A DNA stretch of 64,000 nucleotides, taken from NCBI RefSeq assembly GCF_000688515.1, contig NZ_JHZK01000018.1, forward strand, positions 1 through 64,000, in the 5' to 3' direction. Positions 10,105 through 19,584 of the stretch are shown in pieces. The position numbers and the translations under genes are program-made. The notes below the pieces were generated by a model. That model saw only the letters and a list, made by a program, of their open reading frames with translations, did not search any database and was not told the origin of the DNA. Numbering within the stretch: the stretch's first letter is position 1; each line of letters begins with the position of its first letter. The DNA comes from Afifella pfennigii DSM 17143 (lineage in GTDB: Bacteria; Pseudomonadota; Alphaproteobacteria; Rhizobiales; Afifellaceae).

Positions 10105-11442
10105 ATGGCCTCCGCCGCCGAACAGCTCGCCGCCAATCTCAATTTCGGTGCCTTCGCCAAAGCGACGGAGCTGAAGAAACGGATCTGGTTTACGCTGGGC
10201 GCGCTCCTGGTCTACCGGCTCGGCACCTATGTGCCGTTGCCGGGCATCAATATCGAGGCGCTGCAGCAGGCCTTCGAGCAGCAGGCGCAGGGCATTCTCG
10301 GCGTCTTCAACATGTTCGCCGGTGGTGCCGTCGGGCGCATGGCGATCTTCGCTCTCGGGATCATGCCGTATATCTCGGCGGCGATCATCATTCAGCTGAT
10401 GACGTCCGTCGTGCCGCGGCTGGAGCAGCTGAAGAAGGAAGGCGAGCAGGGCCGCAAGGTCATCAACCAGTATACCCGCTATCTGACGGTGATCCTGGCA
10501 GCCTTCCAATCCTATGGCATCGCCGTTGGGCTGGAGGGCTCGTCCTCCGGCATCGTCGCCGATCCGGGCTGGTTCTTCCGCTTCACCGCCGTCATCACGC
10601 TGACGGGCGGCACGGTGTTCCTGATGTGGCTCGGCGAGCAGATCACCGCGCGCGGCATCGGCAACGGCATATCGCTCATCATCTTCGCCGGCATCGTGGC
10701 GGAACTGCCCTCGGCAATCGCCGGCACGCTTGAACTCGGCCGCCAGGGAGCGCTGTCGACGCCGATCATTCTCGGCGTCATCCTCCTCGCCGTCGTCGTC
10801 ATCGCCTTCATCGTCTTCGTGGAGCGGGCGCAGCGTCGCCTCATCATCCAGTATCCCAAGCGGCAGATGGGCAACCGGATGTTCCAGGGCGATACCTCGC
10901 ATCTGCCCTTGAAGCTCAACACGTCCGGCGTCATCCCGCCGATCTTCGCCTCCTCGCTGCTGCTTTTGCCGATCACGGTGGCGAATTTCTCCGCCGGGCA
11001 GGGGCCGGAATGGCTGACGCAGGTCACCGCGCTTCTCGGCCGCGGCCAGCCGCTCTATATGCTGATTTATGCGGGGCTGATCGTCTTCTTCGCCTTCTTC
11101 TACACCGCGATCGTGTTCAATCCGCAGGACACCGCCGACCAGCTGAAGAAGCATGGCGGCTTCATCCCCGGCATCCGGCCGGGACAACGCACGGCGGAAT
11201 ATATCGACTACGTCCTGACCCGCATCACCGTCGCCGGCGCCGCCTATCTGGTCATCGTCTGCCTGTTGCCGGAATTCCTCATCGCCGAACTCGCCGTTCC
11301 CTTCTATTTCGGCGGCACCTCGCTGCTCATCGTCGTCAGCGTCACCATGGACACGGTCTCGCAGGTGCAAGGACACCTTCTGGCGCACCAGTATGAGGGC
11401 CTCGTCAAGAAGACCAAGCTGCGCGGGAGCCGGCGCAAATGA
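10105..11442 (+). CDS. secY: Protein translocase subunit SecY
   Basis: 445 residues with ten predicted membrane segments. The start at 10105 (MASAAEQLAANLNFGAFAKA) was chosen over the longer open frame, which overlaps rplO without similarity; TTCGGAGTTCGCG precedes it. Landmarks are the plug-domain region GVFNMFAGGAVGRMAIFALG (about residues 65-85) and the C5 cytosolic loop GFIPGIRPGQRTAEYIDYVL. SecY is the pore of the SecYEG channel in the inner membrane. Its stop overlaps the adk start by four bases. Confidence 0.97.
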   Translation: MASAAEQLAANLNFGAFAKATELKKRIWFTLGALLVYRLGTYVPLPGINIEALQQAFEQQAQGILGVFNMFAGGAVGRMAIFALGIMPYISAAIIIQLMTSVVPRLEQLKKEGEQGRKVINQYTRYLTVILAAFQSYGIAVGLEGSSSGIVADPGWFFRFTAVITLTGGTVFLMWLGEQITARGIGNGISLIIFAGIVAELPSAIAGTLELGRQGALSTPIILGVILLAVVVIAFIVFVERAQRRLIIQYPKRQMGNRMFQGDTSHLPLKLNTSGVIPPIFASSLLLLPITVANFSAGQGPEWLTQVTALLGRGQPLYMLIYAGLIVFFAFFYTAIVFNPQDTADQLKKHGGFIPGIRPGQRTAEYIDYVLTRITVAGAAYLVIVCLLPEFLIAELAVPFYFGGTSLLIVVSVTMDTVSQVQGHLLAHQYEGLVKKTKLRGSRRK

Positions 11443-12095
11443 GGTTGATCCTTCTCGGGCCTCCGGGCGCCGGCAAGGGCACCCAGGCCCAGAGGCTGGT
11501 GGAGAAGCACGGCCTCGTTCAGCTCTCCACCGGCGACATGCTGCGCCATGCCGCCGCGGCCGGCACCAAGGTGGGCAACGAGGCGAAGACGCTGATGGAT
11601 GCCGGCTCGCTGGTGCCGGACGAGGTGGTGATCGACATCATCTCCGAGCGACTGGACGAGGCGGATGTGCGCGCGGGCTTCGTGCTCGACGGATTTCCGC
11701 GCACCTTGAAGCAGGCGGATGCGCTGGAAGGCTTGCTGGCGCAGAAGGGCCTGCCGCTCGACGGGGTGATTCTGCTGGCGGTCGACGACGAGGCGCTCGT
11801 GGATCGGGTGGCGGGCCGCTATACCTGCGCCCGGTGTGGCGAGATCTACCACCAGACGAAGAAGCGGCCGAAGCAAGAGGGCGTTTGCGACGTCTGCGGC
11901 TCCACCGAATTCAAGCGCCGCGACGACGACAATGCGGAGACGATGCGCACGCGTCTGACGGCCTTCTACAAGGATACGGCGCCGCTGGTCGGCTACTACT
12001 ACGCCAAGGGCCGGCTGAGGACAGTGGACGGGATGGCGTCGCGGGAAGACGTCGCGGCGGCGATCGAAGAGGCGATGGGGGAGCTGAAGGGCTGA
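11439..12095 (+). CDS. adk: Adenylate kinase, zinc-LID type
   Basis: 218 residues, the long bacterial form. The P-loop GPPGAGKGTQ lies at residues 7-16. The LID domain has four cysteines, C130-X2-C133 and C150-X2-C153, so it should bind zinc, unlike the E. coli enzyme. It catalyses ATP + AMP = 2 ADP. The ATG overlaps the secY stop (ATGA), the usual secY-adk coupling. After it comes the only long gap (197 bases) in the ribosomal cluster, holding a terminator-like hairpin. Confidence 0.97.
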   Translation: MRLILLGPPGAGKGTQAQRLVEKHGLVQLSTGDMLRHAAAAGTKVGNEAKTLMDAGSLVPDEVVIDIISERLDEADVRAGFVLDGFPRTLKQADALEGLLAQKGLPLDGVILLAVDDEALVDRVAGRYTCARCGEIYHQTKKRPKQEGVCDVCGSTEFKRRDDDNAETMRTRLTAFYKDTAPLVGYYYAKGRLRTVDGMASREDVAAAIEEAMGELKG

Positions 12096-12175
12096 GTTTC
12101 CTGCCCGACAAGGATGATGGCGGTTGACGGGCAGCCGCCGAAAGACTATCTCCGGCGCAATCCTGAAGTGCGGAT

Positions 12176-12216
12176 GACGGCGCCGAAGCTTGGATGAGCT
12201 TGGGGCGTCGTTTTTT
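12176..12216 (+). terminator. Possible intrinsic terminator or attenuator between adk and rpsM
   Basis: GACG at 12176 pairs with CGTC at 12206-12209, and the inner arms AAGCT and AGCTT (12186-12190 and 12197-12201) form a second helix with an internal loop between them. Six to seven T residues follow at 12209-12216. The stem is imperfect, so it could be a partial terminator that lets some transcription into the alpha operon. It is the only T-run of this length inside the ribosomal-protein run. Confidence 0.45.
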
Positions 12217-12292
12217 GGCGTTTCGTCCCGGACAGATGCAGACGGGGCGCCCCGCAAGATGCGGTCGGCGCCAGACAAGAAGGAGCAAAGGC

Positions 12293-12661
12293 GTGGCACG
12301 TATTGCTGGCGTCAACATTCCGACGAATAAGCGCGTCGTCGTCGCCCTGCAGGCGATTCATGGCATCGGCCCCGCCCTGGCGGGGGAGATCGTGGAGAAG
12401 GCCAATATCGACAAGGCGCGGCGGGTGAACGAGCTTTCCGACGCGGAAATCTTGCAGATCCGCGAGGCCATCGACCGGGACTACCTGGTGGAGGGCGACC
12501 TTCGCCGCGAAACGGCGATGAACATCAAGCGCCTGATGGATCTCGGCTGCTATCGCGGCCTCAGGCATCGCCGCAGCCTGCCGGTGCGCGGCCAGCGCAC
12601 CCATACCAACGCCCGCACCCGCAAGGGGCCGGCCAAGGCAATCGCCGGCAAGAAGAAGTAA
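12293..12661 (+). CDS. rpsM: 30S ribosomal protein S13 (GTG start)
   Basis: 122 residues from a GTG at 12293 ([20 protein letters not shown]), preceded by AAGGAGCAAAGGC, an excellent ribosome binding site. The open frame reaches 12194, but the extra residues do not resemble S13. The signature [20 protein letters not shown] is complete. S13 contacts P-site tRNA and L5 across the interface. The 197-base gap upstream suggests that the rpsM-rplQ group may have its own promoter. Confidence 0.97.
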   Translation: MARIAGVNIPTNKRVVVALQAIHGIGPALAGEIVEKANIDKARRVNELSDAEILQIREAIDRDYLVEGDLRRETAMNIKRLMDLGCYRGLRHRRSLPVRGQRTHTNARTRKGPAKAIAGKKK

Positions 12662-12676
12662 GAGGCCTCAAGGACC

Positions 12677-13066
12677 ATGGCGAAGGACACCACCCGCATC
12701 CGCCGGCGCGAACGCAAGAACATCACTTCGGGCATCGCCCATGTGAGCTCCACGTTCAACAACACCATGATCACCATCACGGACGTTCAGGGGAACGCCA
12801 TCTCCTGGTCTTCGGCCGGTGCGATGGGTTTCAAGGGCTCGCGCAAATCGACGCCCTATGCGGCGCAGGTTGCCGCCGAAACGGCCGCCCAGAAGGCGCA
12901 GGAGCACGGCATGCGCACGCTCGAGGTGGAGGTCTCCGGGCCTGGCTCGGGCCGCGAATCGGCGCTGCGTGCGCTGCAGGCGGCCGGCTTCACCATCACC
13001 TCGATCCGCGATGTGACGCCGATCCCGCATAACGGCTGCCGCCCGCCGAAGCGTCGCCGCGTCTGA
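12677..13066 (+). CDS. rpsK: 30S ribosomal protein S11
   Basis: 129 residues, standard. It contains [20 protein letters not shown] and the C-terminal signature [20 protein letters not shown]11 lies on the 30S platform near the Shine-Dalgarno helix. It is 15 bases after rpsM and 85 before rpoA; the longer gap has no evident terminator. Confidence 0.98.
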   Translation: MAKDTTRIRRRERKNITSGIAHVSSTFNNTMITITDVQGNAISWSSAGAMGFKGSRKSTPYAAQVAAETAAQKAQEHGMRTLEVEVSGPGSGRESALRALQAAGFTITSIRDVTPIPHNGCRPPKRRRV

Positions 13067-13151
13067 CCCGCGTCAAGGATTCCGGCCTGCGGTTCTGCCG
13101 CGGGCGCGTCTTGTCCGGCGCGCGTCACCGAGAAACGAAAGGTTCGCCCCC

Positions 13152-14174
13152 GTGAACGTCATACAGAAGAACTGGCAGGACCTGATCAAGCCGAACAAGC
13201 TTGAGGTCAAGCATGGCTCCGATTCGAGCCGTACCGCCACCGTCGTGGCCGAGCCGCTGGAGCGGGGCTTCGGCCTGACGCTGGGCAATGCGCTGCGGCG
13301 CGTGCTGCTTTCCTCCCTGCAGGGCGCGGCGGTGACCAGCCTGCAGATCGACGGCGTGCTGCACGAATTCTCCTCCATCGCCGGCGTGCGCGAGGACGTC
13401 ACGGACATCGTCCTCAACGTCAAGGAAATCGCCATCAAGATGGAGAGCGAGGGCCCCAAGCGCATGACCTTGCGCAAGTCGGGCCCCGGCGTCGTCATCG
13501 CCGGCGACATCCAGACCGTCGGCGATATCGAGGTGCTGAACCCCGAGCATGTCATCTGCACGCTCGACGAGGGCGCCGACATCCGCATGGAGCTCACCGT
13601 CGATACCGGCAAGGGCTATGTGCCGGCCGACCGCAACCGCCCGGAAGACGCGCCGATCGGCCTCATTCCGGTCGACAGCCTCTATTCGCCGGTGAAGAAG
13701 GTTTCCTACCGGGTGGAGAACACCCGCGAGGGCCAGGTGCTGGACTACGACAAGCTGACCCTGTCGCTGGAGACGGATGGTTCCGTCACCCCGGACGACG
13801 CCGTCGCCTACGCAGCGCGCATCCTGCAGGACCAGCTTTCCATCTTCGTCAATTTCGAGGAGCCGAAGAAGGAAGAGGTGCAGGAGGCCGCGCCGGAACT
13901 CGCCTTCAACCCGGCCCTGTTGAAGAAGGTGGACGAGCTGGAGCTTTCGGTGCGCTCGGCCAACTGCCTGAAGAACGACAACATCGTCTATATCGGCGAT
14001 CTCATTCAGAAGACCGAGGCGGAGATGCTGCGCACGCCCAATTTCGGTCGCAAGTCGCTGAACGAGATCAAGGAGGTGCTGGCTTCCATGGGGCTGCATC
14101 TGGGTATGGAAGTGGCGAACTGGCCGCCCGACAATATCGACGACCTGGCCAAGCGCTTCGAGGATCAGTACTGA
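13152..14174 (+). CDS. rpoA: RNA polymerase alpha subunit (GTG start)
   Basis: 340 residues. The N-terminal dimerisation domain includes [20 protein letters not shown] and the block [20 protein letters not shown]. The C-terminal domain (from about residue 255) includes [20 protein letters not shown] with the arginine used for UP-element and activator contacts, then [17 protein letters not shown]. The GTG at 13152 follows GAAAGG. It is placed rpsK-rpoA-rplQ as in all alpha operons. Confidence 0.97.
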   Translation: MNVIQKNWQDLIKPNKLEVKHGSDSSRTATVVAEPLERGFGLTLGNALRRVLLSSLQGAAVTSLQIDGVLHEFSSIAGVREDVTDIVLNVKEIAIKMESEGPKRMTLRKSGPGVVIAGDIQTVGDIEVLNPEHVICTLDEGADIRMELTVDTGKGYVPADRNRPEDAPIGLIPVDSLYSPVKKVSYRVENTREGQVLDYDKLTLSLETDGSVTPDDAVAYAARILQDQLSIFVNFEEPKKEEVQEAAPELAFNPALLKKVDELELSVRSANCLKNDNIVYIGDLIQKTEAEMLRTPNFGRKSLNEIKEVLASMGLHLGMEVANWPPDNIDDLAKRFEDQY

Positions 14175-14226
14175 GCGATTTGACGACCGCGGCGGGAGCC
14201 GCCGTCCGCATGAGGAGATATGGGCC

Positions 14227-14655
14227 ATGCGCCACAGAAAAACCGGCCGCAAGCTGAACCGCACCTCCAGCCACCGCCAGGCGATGTTCGCCAATATGGC
14301 GGCAGCGCTGATCCGCCACGAGCAGATCATCACCACGCTGCCGAAGGCGAAGGAGCTGCGTCCGTTCGTGGAGAAGCTCGTCACGCTCGGCAAGCGCGGC
14401 GACCTGCATGCGCGTCGCATCGCCATGTCGCGGCTGCGCGACGAGGCGATGGTGAAGAAGCTGTTTGAGACCATCGGCCCTCGCTACGAGGAGCGGAACG
14501 GCGGCTATACGCGCGTCCTGAAGGCGGGCTTCCGCTATGGCGACAGCGCCCCGGTGGGCGTCATTGAGTTCGTCGACCGCGACGAGAGCGCCCGCGGCGC
14601 GGAGGATCGCGCCCGCGTAGAGGCGGCCGAGGAAGCGGAGGAAGTGGCGGCGTAA
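14227..14655 (+). CDS. rplQ: 50S ribosomal protein L17
   Basis: 142 residues, beginning [20 protein letters not shown] and containing [20 protein letters not shown]. The last 20 or so residues are an acidic extension (AEEAEEVAA). It ends the ribosomal-protein transcription unit and is followed after 26 bases by a strong terminator. GAGGAGATATGGGCC provides the binding site. Confidence 0.98.
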   Translation: MRHRKTGRKLNRTSSHRQAMFANMAAALIRHEQIITTLPKAKELRPFVEKLVTLGKRGDLHARRIAMSRLRDEAMVKKLFETIGPRYEERNGGYTRVLKAGFRYGDSAPVGVIEFVDRDESARGAEDRARVEAAEEAEEVAA

Positions 14656-14681
14656 CGCCACCGCTTCCGTCGCGAGTTACG

Positions 14682-14705
14682 AGGGGCCCGCGCGGCCCCT
14701 TTTTC
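14682..14705 (+). terminator. Intrinsic terminator of the ribosomal protein operon
   Basis: A perfect 7-bp stem AGGGGCC (14682-14688) and GGCCCCT (14694-14700) encloses a 5-base loop and runs straight into TTTTTC. It lies 26 bases after the rplQ stop, where the long S10-spc-alpha transcript should end. Confidence 0.9.
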
Positions 14706-14856
14706 TTGCCCGAATTTTAGTTGTCGCGCCCAGGTGCCGCGCCCTAGACTCCGGCGCGCTCGCCGCCCATCTTCCGCGGCGGCTGCGGTACCGCGGCGGG
14801 CAGCACCCCGCCGCGCCGTGCCGCTGGTTCCGGACCACAAGCACCGGAGGAGTTCC

Positions 14857-16323
14857 TTGCCAAAGCTTAGAAGCAAGCTTCGCTATGCGGCGCTTTTCAT
14901 CCTGCCGCTCGCCGTCGCCGGCCCGGTCGCCCTTTTCGGCATCGGCGATAGCGGCCGCGGCAGCAATCCGGCCGTGGCGCAGGAAGTGCCGCAAAGCCGC
15001 GCGGAAATCGGTCTTTCCTTCGCCCCGGTGGTGAAGAGGGCGGCGCCCGCCGTCGTCAACGTCTACGCCAAGCAGATCGTCCGCAGCCGGCCTTCGCCCT
15101 TCGCCGACGACCCGTTCTTCCGGCATTTCTTCGGCGACGGCTTCGGCTCGCCTTACGGTCTGCCGCGCGAGCGGGCGCATTCCTCGCTGGGCTCGGGCGT
15201 CATCGTGGACGCTTCCGGCCTGGTGCTGACGAATTACCACGTCATCCGCGGCGCCGACGAGATGAAGGTGGCGCTGTCGGACGGGCGCGAATTCGAAGCC
15301 AAGAGGCTCCTGGCGGACGAACAGAGCGATCTCGCCGTTCTCAAGATCGAGGACGGGGAGGAGGATTTCCCCACCATCGAATTCGCCGATTCCGACGCGC
15401 TCGAAGTCGGCGACCTGGTGCTGGCCATCGGCAATCCCTTCGGCGTCGGCCAGACGGTGACGAGCGGCATCGTCTCGGCGGTGGCGCGCACCGATGTCGG
15501 CATCAACGACATGTCGTTCTTCATCCAGACCGACGCCGCCATCAATCCGGGCAATTCCGGCGGCGCGCTGGTCGATGTGGAAGGCCGGCTCGCCGGCATC
15601 AACACCGCCATCTTCTCGCGCTCGGGCGGCTCCAACGGCATCGGTTTCGCCATCCCCTCCAATATGGTGCAATCGGTGGTGGCACAGGCGCTGGCCGGCG
15701 GCACGGAGGTGGTGCGGCCCTGGGTCGGCGCGACCTTCCAGAAGGTGACGCCGGATATCGCCGCCTCGCTCGACCTGCCGCGCCCGACAGGCGCGCTTGT
15801 CGTCAGCGTGGAGAAGGGCTCGCCCGCCGCCAAGGCGGGGCTGAAGCCCGGCGACCTCGTTCTCGCCGCCGGCGGGCGGGAGATCTCCAGCCCGCGGGCG
15901 CTGGAATACCGCCTCGCCATTCGCGGCGTCGGCCAGAAGGAAGAGCTGCGGATCATGCGCAGGGGCCGCGAAGAGGCGCTCGTCCTGGCCCTTCAGGCGG
16001 CGCCGGAAGGCGTCCTCGCCGATGAGCGCCTGATCGACGGCTATTCGCCGCTCTCCGGCGCCACCGTCGCCAATCTGTCGCCCCGGCTTTCCGACAGGCT
16101 GCGCCTGCCGAGCGAGAAGAAAGGGGTGGCCGTCACGGAAGTGAAGCCGGGCTCGCCGGCCGATCAGCTCGGCCTTGCGCCGGGCGACGTCGTCGTGGCG
16201 GTGCAGGGAAGGCGTATCGGCTCGGCCCGCGATCTGGCGCGGCTGACGGCCGAGCGCCAGCGCCTGTGGCGTCTGACGATCGACCGGCGCGGGCGCGTCT
16301 CGCAGCTGGTCATCGGCGGCTGA
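14857..16323 (+). CDS. HtrA/Deg-family periplasmic serine protease (TTG start)
   Basis: 488 residues from a TTG at 14857 that sits behind a near-perfect GGAGGAG. This start gives a clean signal peptide (basic MPKLRSKLRY, then a hydrophobic stretch ending near AVAQE), which the longer open frame would bury. The catalytic triad is H128 (TNYHVIRG), D158 (QSDLAVL) and S234 (GNSGGAL). Two PDZ domains follow at about residues 295-385 and 400-485 (SPAAKAGLKPGDLV and SPADQLGLAPGDVV). It should act in periplasmic protein quality control. The rplQ-htrA-rarA order is common in this order. Confidence 0.93.
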   Translation: MPKLRSKLRYAALFILPLAVAGPVALFGIGDSGRGSNPAVAQEVPQSRAEIGLSFAPVVKRAAPAVVNVYAKQIVRSRPSPFADDPFFRHFFGDGFGSPYGLPRERAHSSLGSGVIVDASGLVLTNYHVIRGADEMKVALSDGREFEAKRLLADEQSDLAVLKIEDGEEDFPTIEFADSDALEVGDLVLAIGNPFGVGQTVTSGIVSAVARTDVGINDMSFFIQTDAAINPGNSGGALVDVEGRLAGINTAIFSRSGGSNGIGFAIPSNMVQSVVAQALAGGTEVVRPWVGATFQKVTPDIAASLDLPRPTGALVVSVEKGSPAAKAGLKPGDLVLAAGGREISSPRALEYRLAIRGVGQKEELRIMRRGREEALVLALQAAPEGVLADERLIDGYSPLSGATVANLSPRLSDRLRLPSEKKGVAVTEVKPGSPADQLGLAPGDVVVAVQGRRIGSARDLARLTAERQRLWRLTIDRRGRVSQLVIGG

Positions 16324-16415
16324 CCGTGCCGGGTTGTGAGGCCTGCCATGCGTGACGATCTCTCAGCTCCAGGAGCGGAGCCGTGGCAAGGGCCGATCTC
16401 TCTGAAGGCCCGCTG

Positions 16416-17750
16416 ATGGCCGACAATCTCTTCACCGCCGCGGGACTGGAGAAATCCGCGCCGCGGCCCTTGCCCGACCGGCTGAGGCCGCGCCGTCTCG
16501 CCGAGGTGGTCGGTCAGCCGCATCTGACGGGACCTGAGGGCACGCTGACGCGCATGTTGCGCACCCGCTCGCTCGGCTCGCTCGTCTTCTGGGGGCCGCC
16601 CGGCACCGGGAAAACGACGGTGGCGCGGCTTCTGGCCAAGGAGACCGACCTGCATTTTCAGCAGCTCTCGGCCATCTTCTCCGGCGTCGCGGACCTGAAA
16701 AAAGCGTTCGAGGCGGCGCGGGCGAGGCGCCAGAGCGGGCAAGGCACGCTGCTCTTCGTCGACGAAATCCACCGCTTCAACAGGGCACAGCAGGATTCCT
16801 TTCTGCCGGTGATGGAGGACGGCACCGTCACCCTCGTCGGGGCGACCACCGAAAACCCGTCCTTTGAGCTCAACGCCGCGCTTCTATCGCGGGCCGCCGT
16901 GCTCGTCTTCCGCCCGCTCGATGCCGAAGCGCTGGCCAAGCTTCTGGAGCGGGCCGAGGAGACCGAGGGAAGAAAGTTGCCTCTGGAAGAGGAGGCGCGC
17001 GGCGTTCTCGTCCGCATGGCCGATGGCGACGGGCGCGCCGTCCTGGCGCTGGCGGAGGAAGTCTGGCGCGCGGCCGGCGAGGGCGAGACGTTCGACGCTG
17101 AAAGGCTGCAACAGGTCTTGCAGCGGCGCGCGCCGATCTACGACAAGAGCCAGGACAGCCACTACAACCTCATCTCGGCGCTGCATAAATCGGTGCGCGG
17201 CTCCGACCCGCAGGCGGCGCTCTACTATCTTTGCCGCATGCTCGATGCGGGCGAGGACCCGATGTATCTCGCCCGCCGCGTCGTGCGCATGGCGGTGGAG
17301 GATATCGGGCTCGCCGACCCTCAGGGCCTCGTCCAGGCGAATGCCGCCAAGGACGCCTACCATATGCTCGGCACGCCGGAGGGGGAGCTGGCGCTCGCCC
17401 AGGCCGTGGTCTATCTCGCCACGGCGCCGAAATCGAACGCGCTCTACCGCGCCTATGGCGCGGCGCGCCGCGCGGCCAAGGAGCACGGCTCGCTGGCGCC
17501 GCCCAAACACATTCTCAACGCGCCGACGAAGCTGATGCAGGCGGAAGGCTACGGCGCCGGCTATGCCTACGACCATGGCGAGGAGGAGGCCTTCTCAGGC
17601 CAGGATTATTTCCCCGAGGCCATGGAGCGGCAGGACTTCTATACCCCGACCGGACGGGGCTTTGAGGCGGAGCTGCGGAAGCGGCTGAAGCATTGGGAGG
17701 AGCTGCGCAAGGCGCGCGCAGCGCGAAAGCAAGCCGGCGAAGATTCCTGA
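16416..17750 (+). CDS. rarA: Replication-associated recombination protein A (RarA/MgsA AAA+ ATPase)
   Basis: 444 residues from the ATG at 16416 (MADNLFTAAGLEK); an in-frame GTG at 16383, also with AGGAG, would add 11 residues. The Walker A is WGPPGTGKTTVARLL and the Walker B LLFVDEIHRFN, with sensor I GATTENPSFELNAALLSRA. The C-terminal tetramerisation part has the family block YDKSQDSHYNLISALHKSVR. RarA is a clamp-loader-like ATPase acting at stalled replication forks. The protein matches the usual length of 430-450. Confidence 0.94.
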   Translation: MADNLFTAAGLEKSAPRPLPDRLRPRRLAEVVGQPHLTGPEGTLTRMLRTRSLGSLVFWGPPGTGKTTVARLLAKETDLHFQQLSAIFSGVADLKKAFEAARARRQSGQGTLLFVDEIHRFNRAQQDSFLPVMEDGTVTLVGATTENPSFELNAALLSRAAVLVFRPLDAEALAKLLERAEETEGRKLPLEEEARGVLVRMADGDGRAVLALAEEVWRAAGEGETFDAERLQQVLQRRAPIYDKSQDSHYNLISALHKSVRGSDPQAALYYLCRMLDAGEDPMYLARRVVRMAVEDIGLADPQGLVQANAAKDAYHMLGTPEGELALAQAVVYLATAPKSNALYRAYGAARRAAKEHGSLAPPKHILNAPTKLMQAEGYGAGYAYDHGEEEAFSGQDYFPEAMERQDFYTPTGRGFEAELRKRLKHWEELRKARAARKQAGEDS

Positions 17751-17868
17751 GCCATCCTTGACCTGACGGCTCAGCCTGCTAGGTGCCCGTTATTCATCAA
17801 GAAGTGCGACCCATTGCCGCGTATTGCTGCGGTTCCGGTGTCGCGCCGACCACAAGGCGGGGAAAAAC

Positions 17869-19476
17869 ATGAGCGATCAGACAGTCGATGCGACCGAGGA
17901 CATCGAAACCGAATACGAAGTCGGTCAGGACAACATCCAGATTCTCGGCCTCGACATCCACAACCCCGTGTTTCTCATCTCGGGGGTGACGATCGTCGCC
18001 TTCGTCATCTTCACGCTGATGTTTCAGGAGGGCGCGGAGGGCTTCTTCACCTGGCTGCGGCCATGGCTGACGGAAAAGCTCGACTGGCTGTTTCTCATCG
18101 CCGGCAACGTCTTCGTGCTCTTCTCGCTGGCGCTGATCGTCTCGCCGCTCGGCAAGATCAAGCTCGGCGGGCCCGACGCGGAGCCCGATTACGGCTATGC
18201 CGGCTGGTTCGCGATGCTGTTTGCCGCCGGCATGGGCATCGGACTGATGTTCTACGGCGTCTCGGAGCCGCTGTCGCATTTCAATTCCTCGCTGGCCGAT
18301 AACGCCGGCGCGCCCGATAGCTGGGCGCCCTTGGACGGCGCGGCCGGAGACCCGGAGGCGGCGCGGCGGCTCGGCATGTCCGCCACCATCTTCCATTGGG
18401 GTCTGCATCCCTGGGCCATCTACGCGATCGTGGCGCTGGCGCTGGCGTTGTTCAGCTACAACAAGGGGCTGCCGCTGACGATCCGCTCCGCCTTCTATCC
18501 GATCTTCGGCGAGGCGGTCTGGGGCTGGCTCGGCCATGTCATCGACACGCTCGCCGTCTTCGCCACGCTCTTCGGCCTTGCCACCTCGCTTGGCTTCGGC
18601 GCCGAGCAGGCGCTGGCCGGCCTCAACCACATCTTCGGCGTGCCGGCGACGGACACCTGGAAAGTGGGCCTCATCCTCGCCATCACCGCCTGCGCGCTGG
18701 TCTCCGTCATCGCCGGGCTCGATGCCGGCGTGAAGCGGCTCAGCGAGATCAACATGGTGCTCGCCTTCCTGCTTTTGGTCTTCGTCATCGCCGTCGGGCC
18801 GACGGCGGCGATCCTGACCGGCTTTTTCGCCAATCTCGTCGCTTATGCGGAGAACATCGTGCCCTTGTCGAATTTCATCGGCCGCGAGGACGACAATTTC
18901 CGCACCGGCTGGACGACGTTCTACTGGGCCTGGTGGATTTCCTGGTCGCCTTTCGTCGGCATGTTCATCGCCCGTGTCTCGCGCGGGCGCACGGTGCGCG
19001 AATTCATGATCTGCGTGCTCATCATCCCAACGCTCGTCAGCGTCTTGTGGATGACCGCCTTCGGCGGCACCGCCATCAGCCAGCTGATGAACGGCTACCA
19101 GGCGGCGGTGGACGCGGAACTGCCGCTGAAGCTCTTCCTCGTCCTGGAAGAGCTGCCGCTCGCCTTCATCGCCTCTTTCGTCGGCATCGTGCTGGTCGTC
19201 GTGTTCTTCGTCACCTCCTCCGATTCCGGCTCGCTGGTGATCGACACCATCACGGCCGGCGGCAAGATCGACGCCCCCGTCGCTCAGCGCGTCTTCTGGG
19301 CGACCTTCGAGGGGCTGGTGGCGATTGCGCTCTTGCTTGGGGGAGGATTGACAGCGCTGCAATCGGCGGCCGTGGCGACGGGCTTTCCCTTCGCCATCAT
19401 CCTGCTGCTCATGTGCTACTGCATCTGGAAGGGCCTGCGCGGCGAGCAGAGGGCGCTCCGCGAGGCCACCGCCTGA
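17869..19476 (+). CDS. BCCT-family transporter (betaine/carnitine/choline type)
   Basis: 535 residues with twelve hydrophobic segments. The start at 17869 gives MSDQTVDATEDIETEYEVGQ behind AAGGCGGGG; the open frame to 17824 adds nothing recognisable. The family signature TTFYWAWWISWSPFVGMFIA lies around residue 345, followed by RVSRGRTVREF. Such proteins import quaternary amines using a sodium or proton gradient, often in osmotic adaptation. The C-terminal tail is short, so a long osmosensory domain as in BetP is absent. A strong terminator follows eight bases after the stop. Confidence 0.9.
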   Translation: MSDQTVDATEDIETEYEVGQDNIQILGLDIHNPVFLISGVTIVAFVIFTLMFQEGAEGFFTWLRPWLTEKLDWLFLIAGNVFVLFSLALIVSPLGKIKLGGPDAEPDYGYAGWFAMLFAAGMGIGLMFYGVSEPLSHFNSSLADNAGAPDSWAPLDGAAGDPEAARRLGMSATIFHWGLHPWAIYAIVALALALFSYNKGLPLTIRSAFYPIFGEAVWGWLGHVIDTLAVFATLFGLATSLGFGAEQALAGLNHIFGVPATDTWKVGLILAITACALVSVIAGLDAGVKRLSEINMVLAFLLLVFVIAVGPTAAILTGFFANLVAYAENIVPLSNFIGREDDNFRTGWTTFYWAWWISWSPFVGMFIARVSRGRTVREFMICVLIIPTLVSVLWMTAFGGTAISQLMNGYQAAVDAELPLKLFLVLEELPLAFIASFVGIVLVVVFFVTSSDSGSLVIDTITAGGKIDAPVAQRVFWATFEGLVAIALLLGGGLTALQSAAVATGFPFAIILLLMCYCIWKGLRGEQRALREATA

Positions 19477-19483
19477 GCCATTC

Positions 19484-19510
19484 GGGGCGCGGCCTGGCCG
19501 CGCCCCTTTT
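19484..19510 (+). terminator. Intrinsic terminator after the BCCT transporter gene
   Basis: A 10-bp stem GGGGCGCGGC (19484-19493) and GCCGCGCCCC (19497-19506) with a three-base loop is followed by TTTTC. Confidence 0.9.
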
Positions 19511-19584
19511 CTTGGCGAGATCATTGAGCGCAATCGCTACGGGTGGGCTTCATTCGGCGCGCGAAACAGACTAAGCGCTCCACC

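Noticed and set aside
10033-11388. Long minus-strand open frame (451 codons) opposite secY
   Set aside because: It is rich in Asp, Arg, His and Glu repeats typical of the antisense frame of GC-rich coding DNA, has no family motif, and the secY frame is certain.
17797-19533. Minus-strand open frame of 578 codons opposite the BCCT transporter
   Set aside because: It is a mirror of a hydrophobic gene giving charged low-complexity sequence; no ribosome binding site and no recognisable domain.
19511-19584. Possible fluoride riboswitch before crcB
   Set aside because: The conserved GGNGAUGG start and the downstream CUGAUG segment of the crcB riboswitch are not present.
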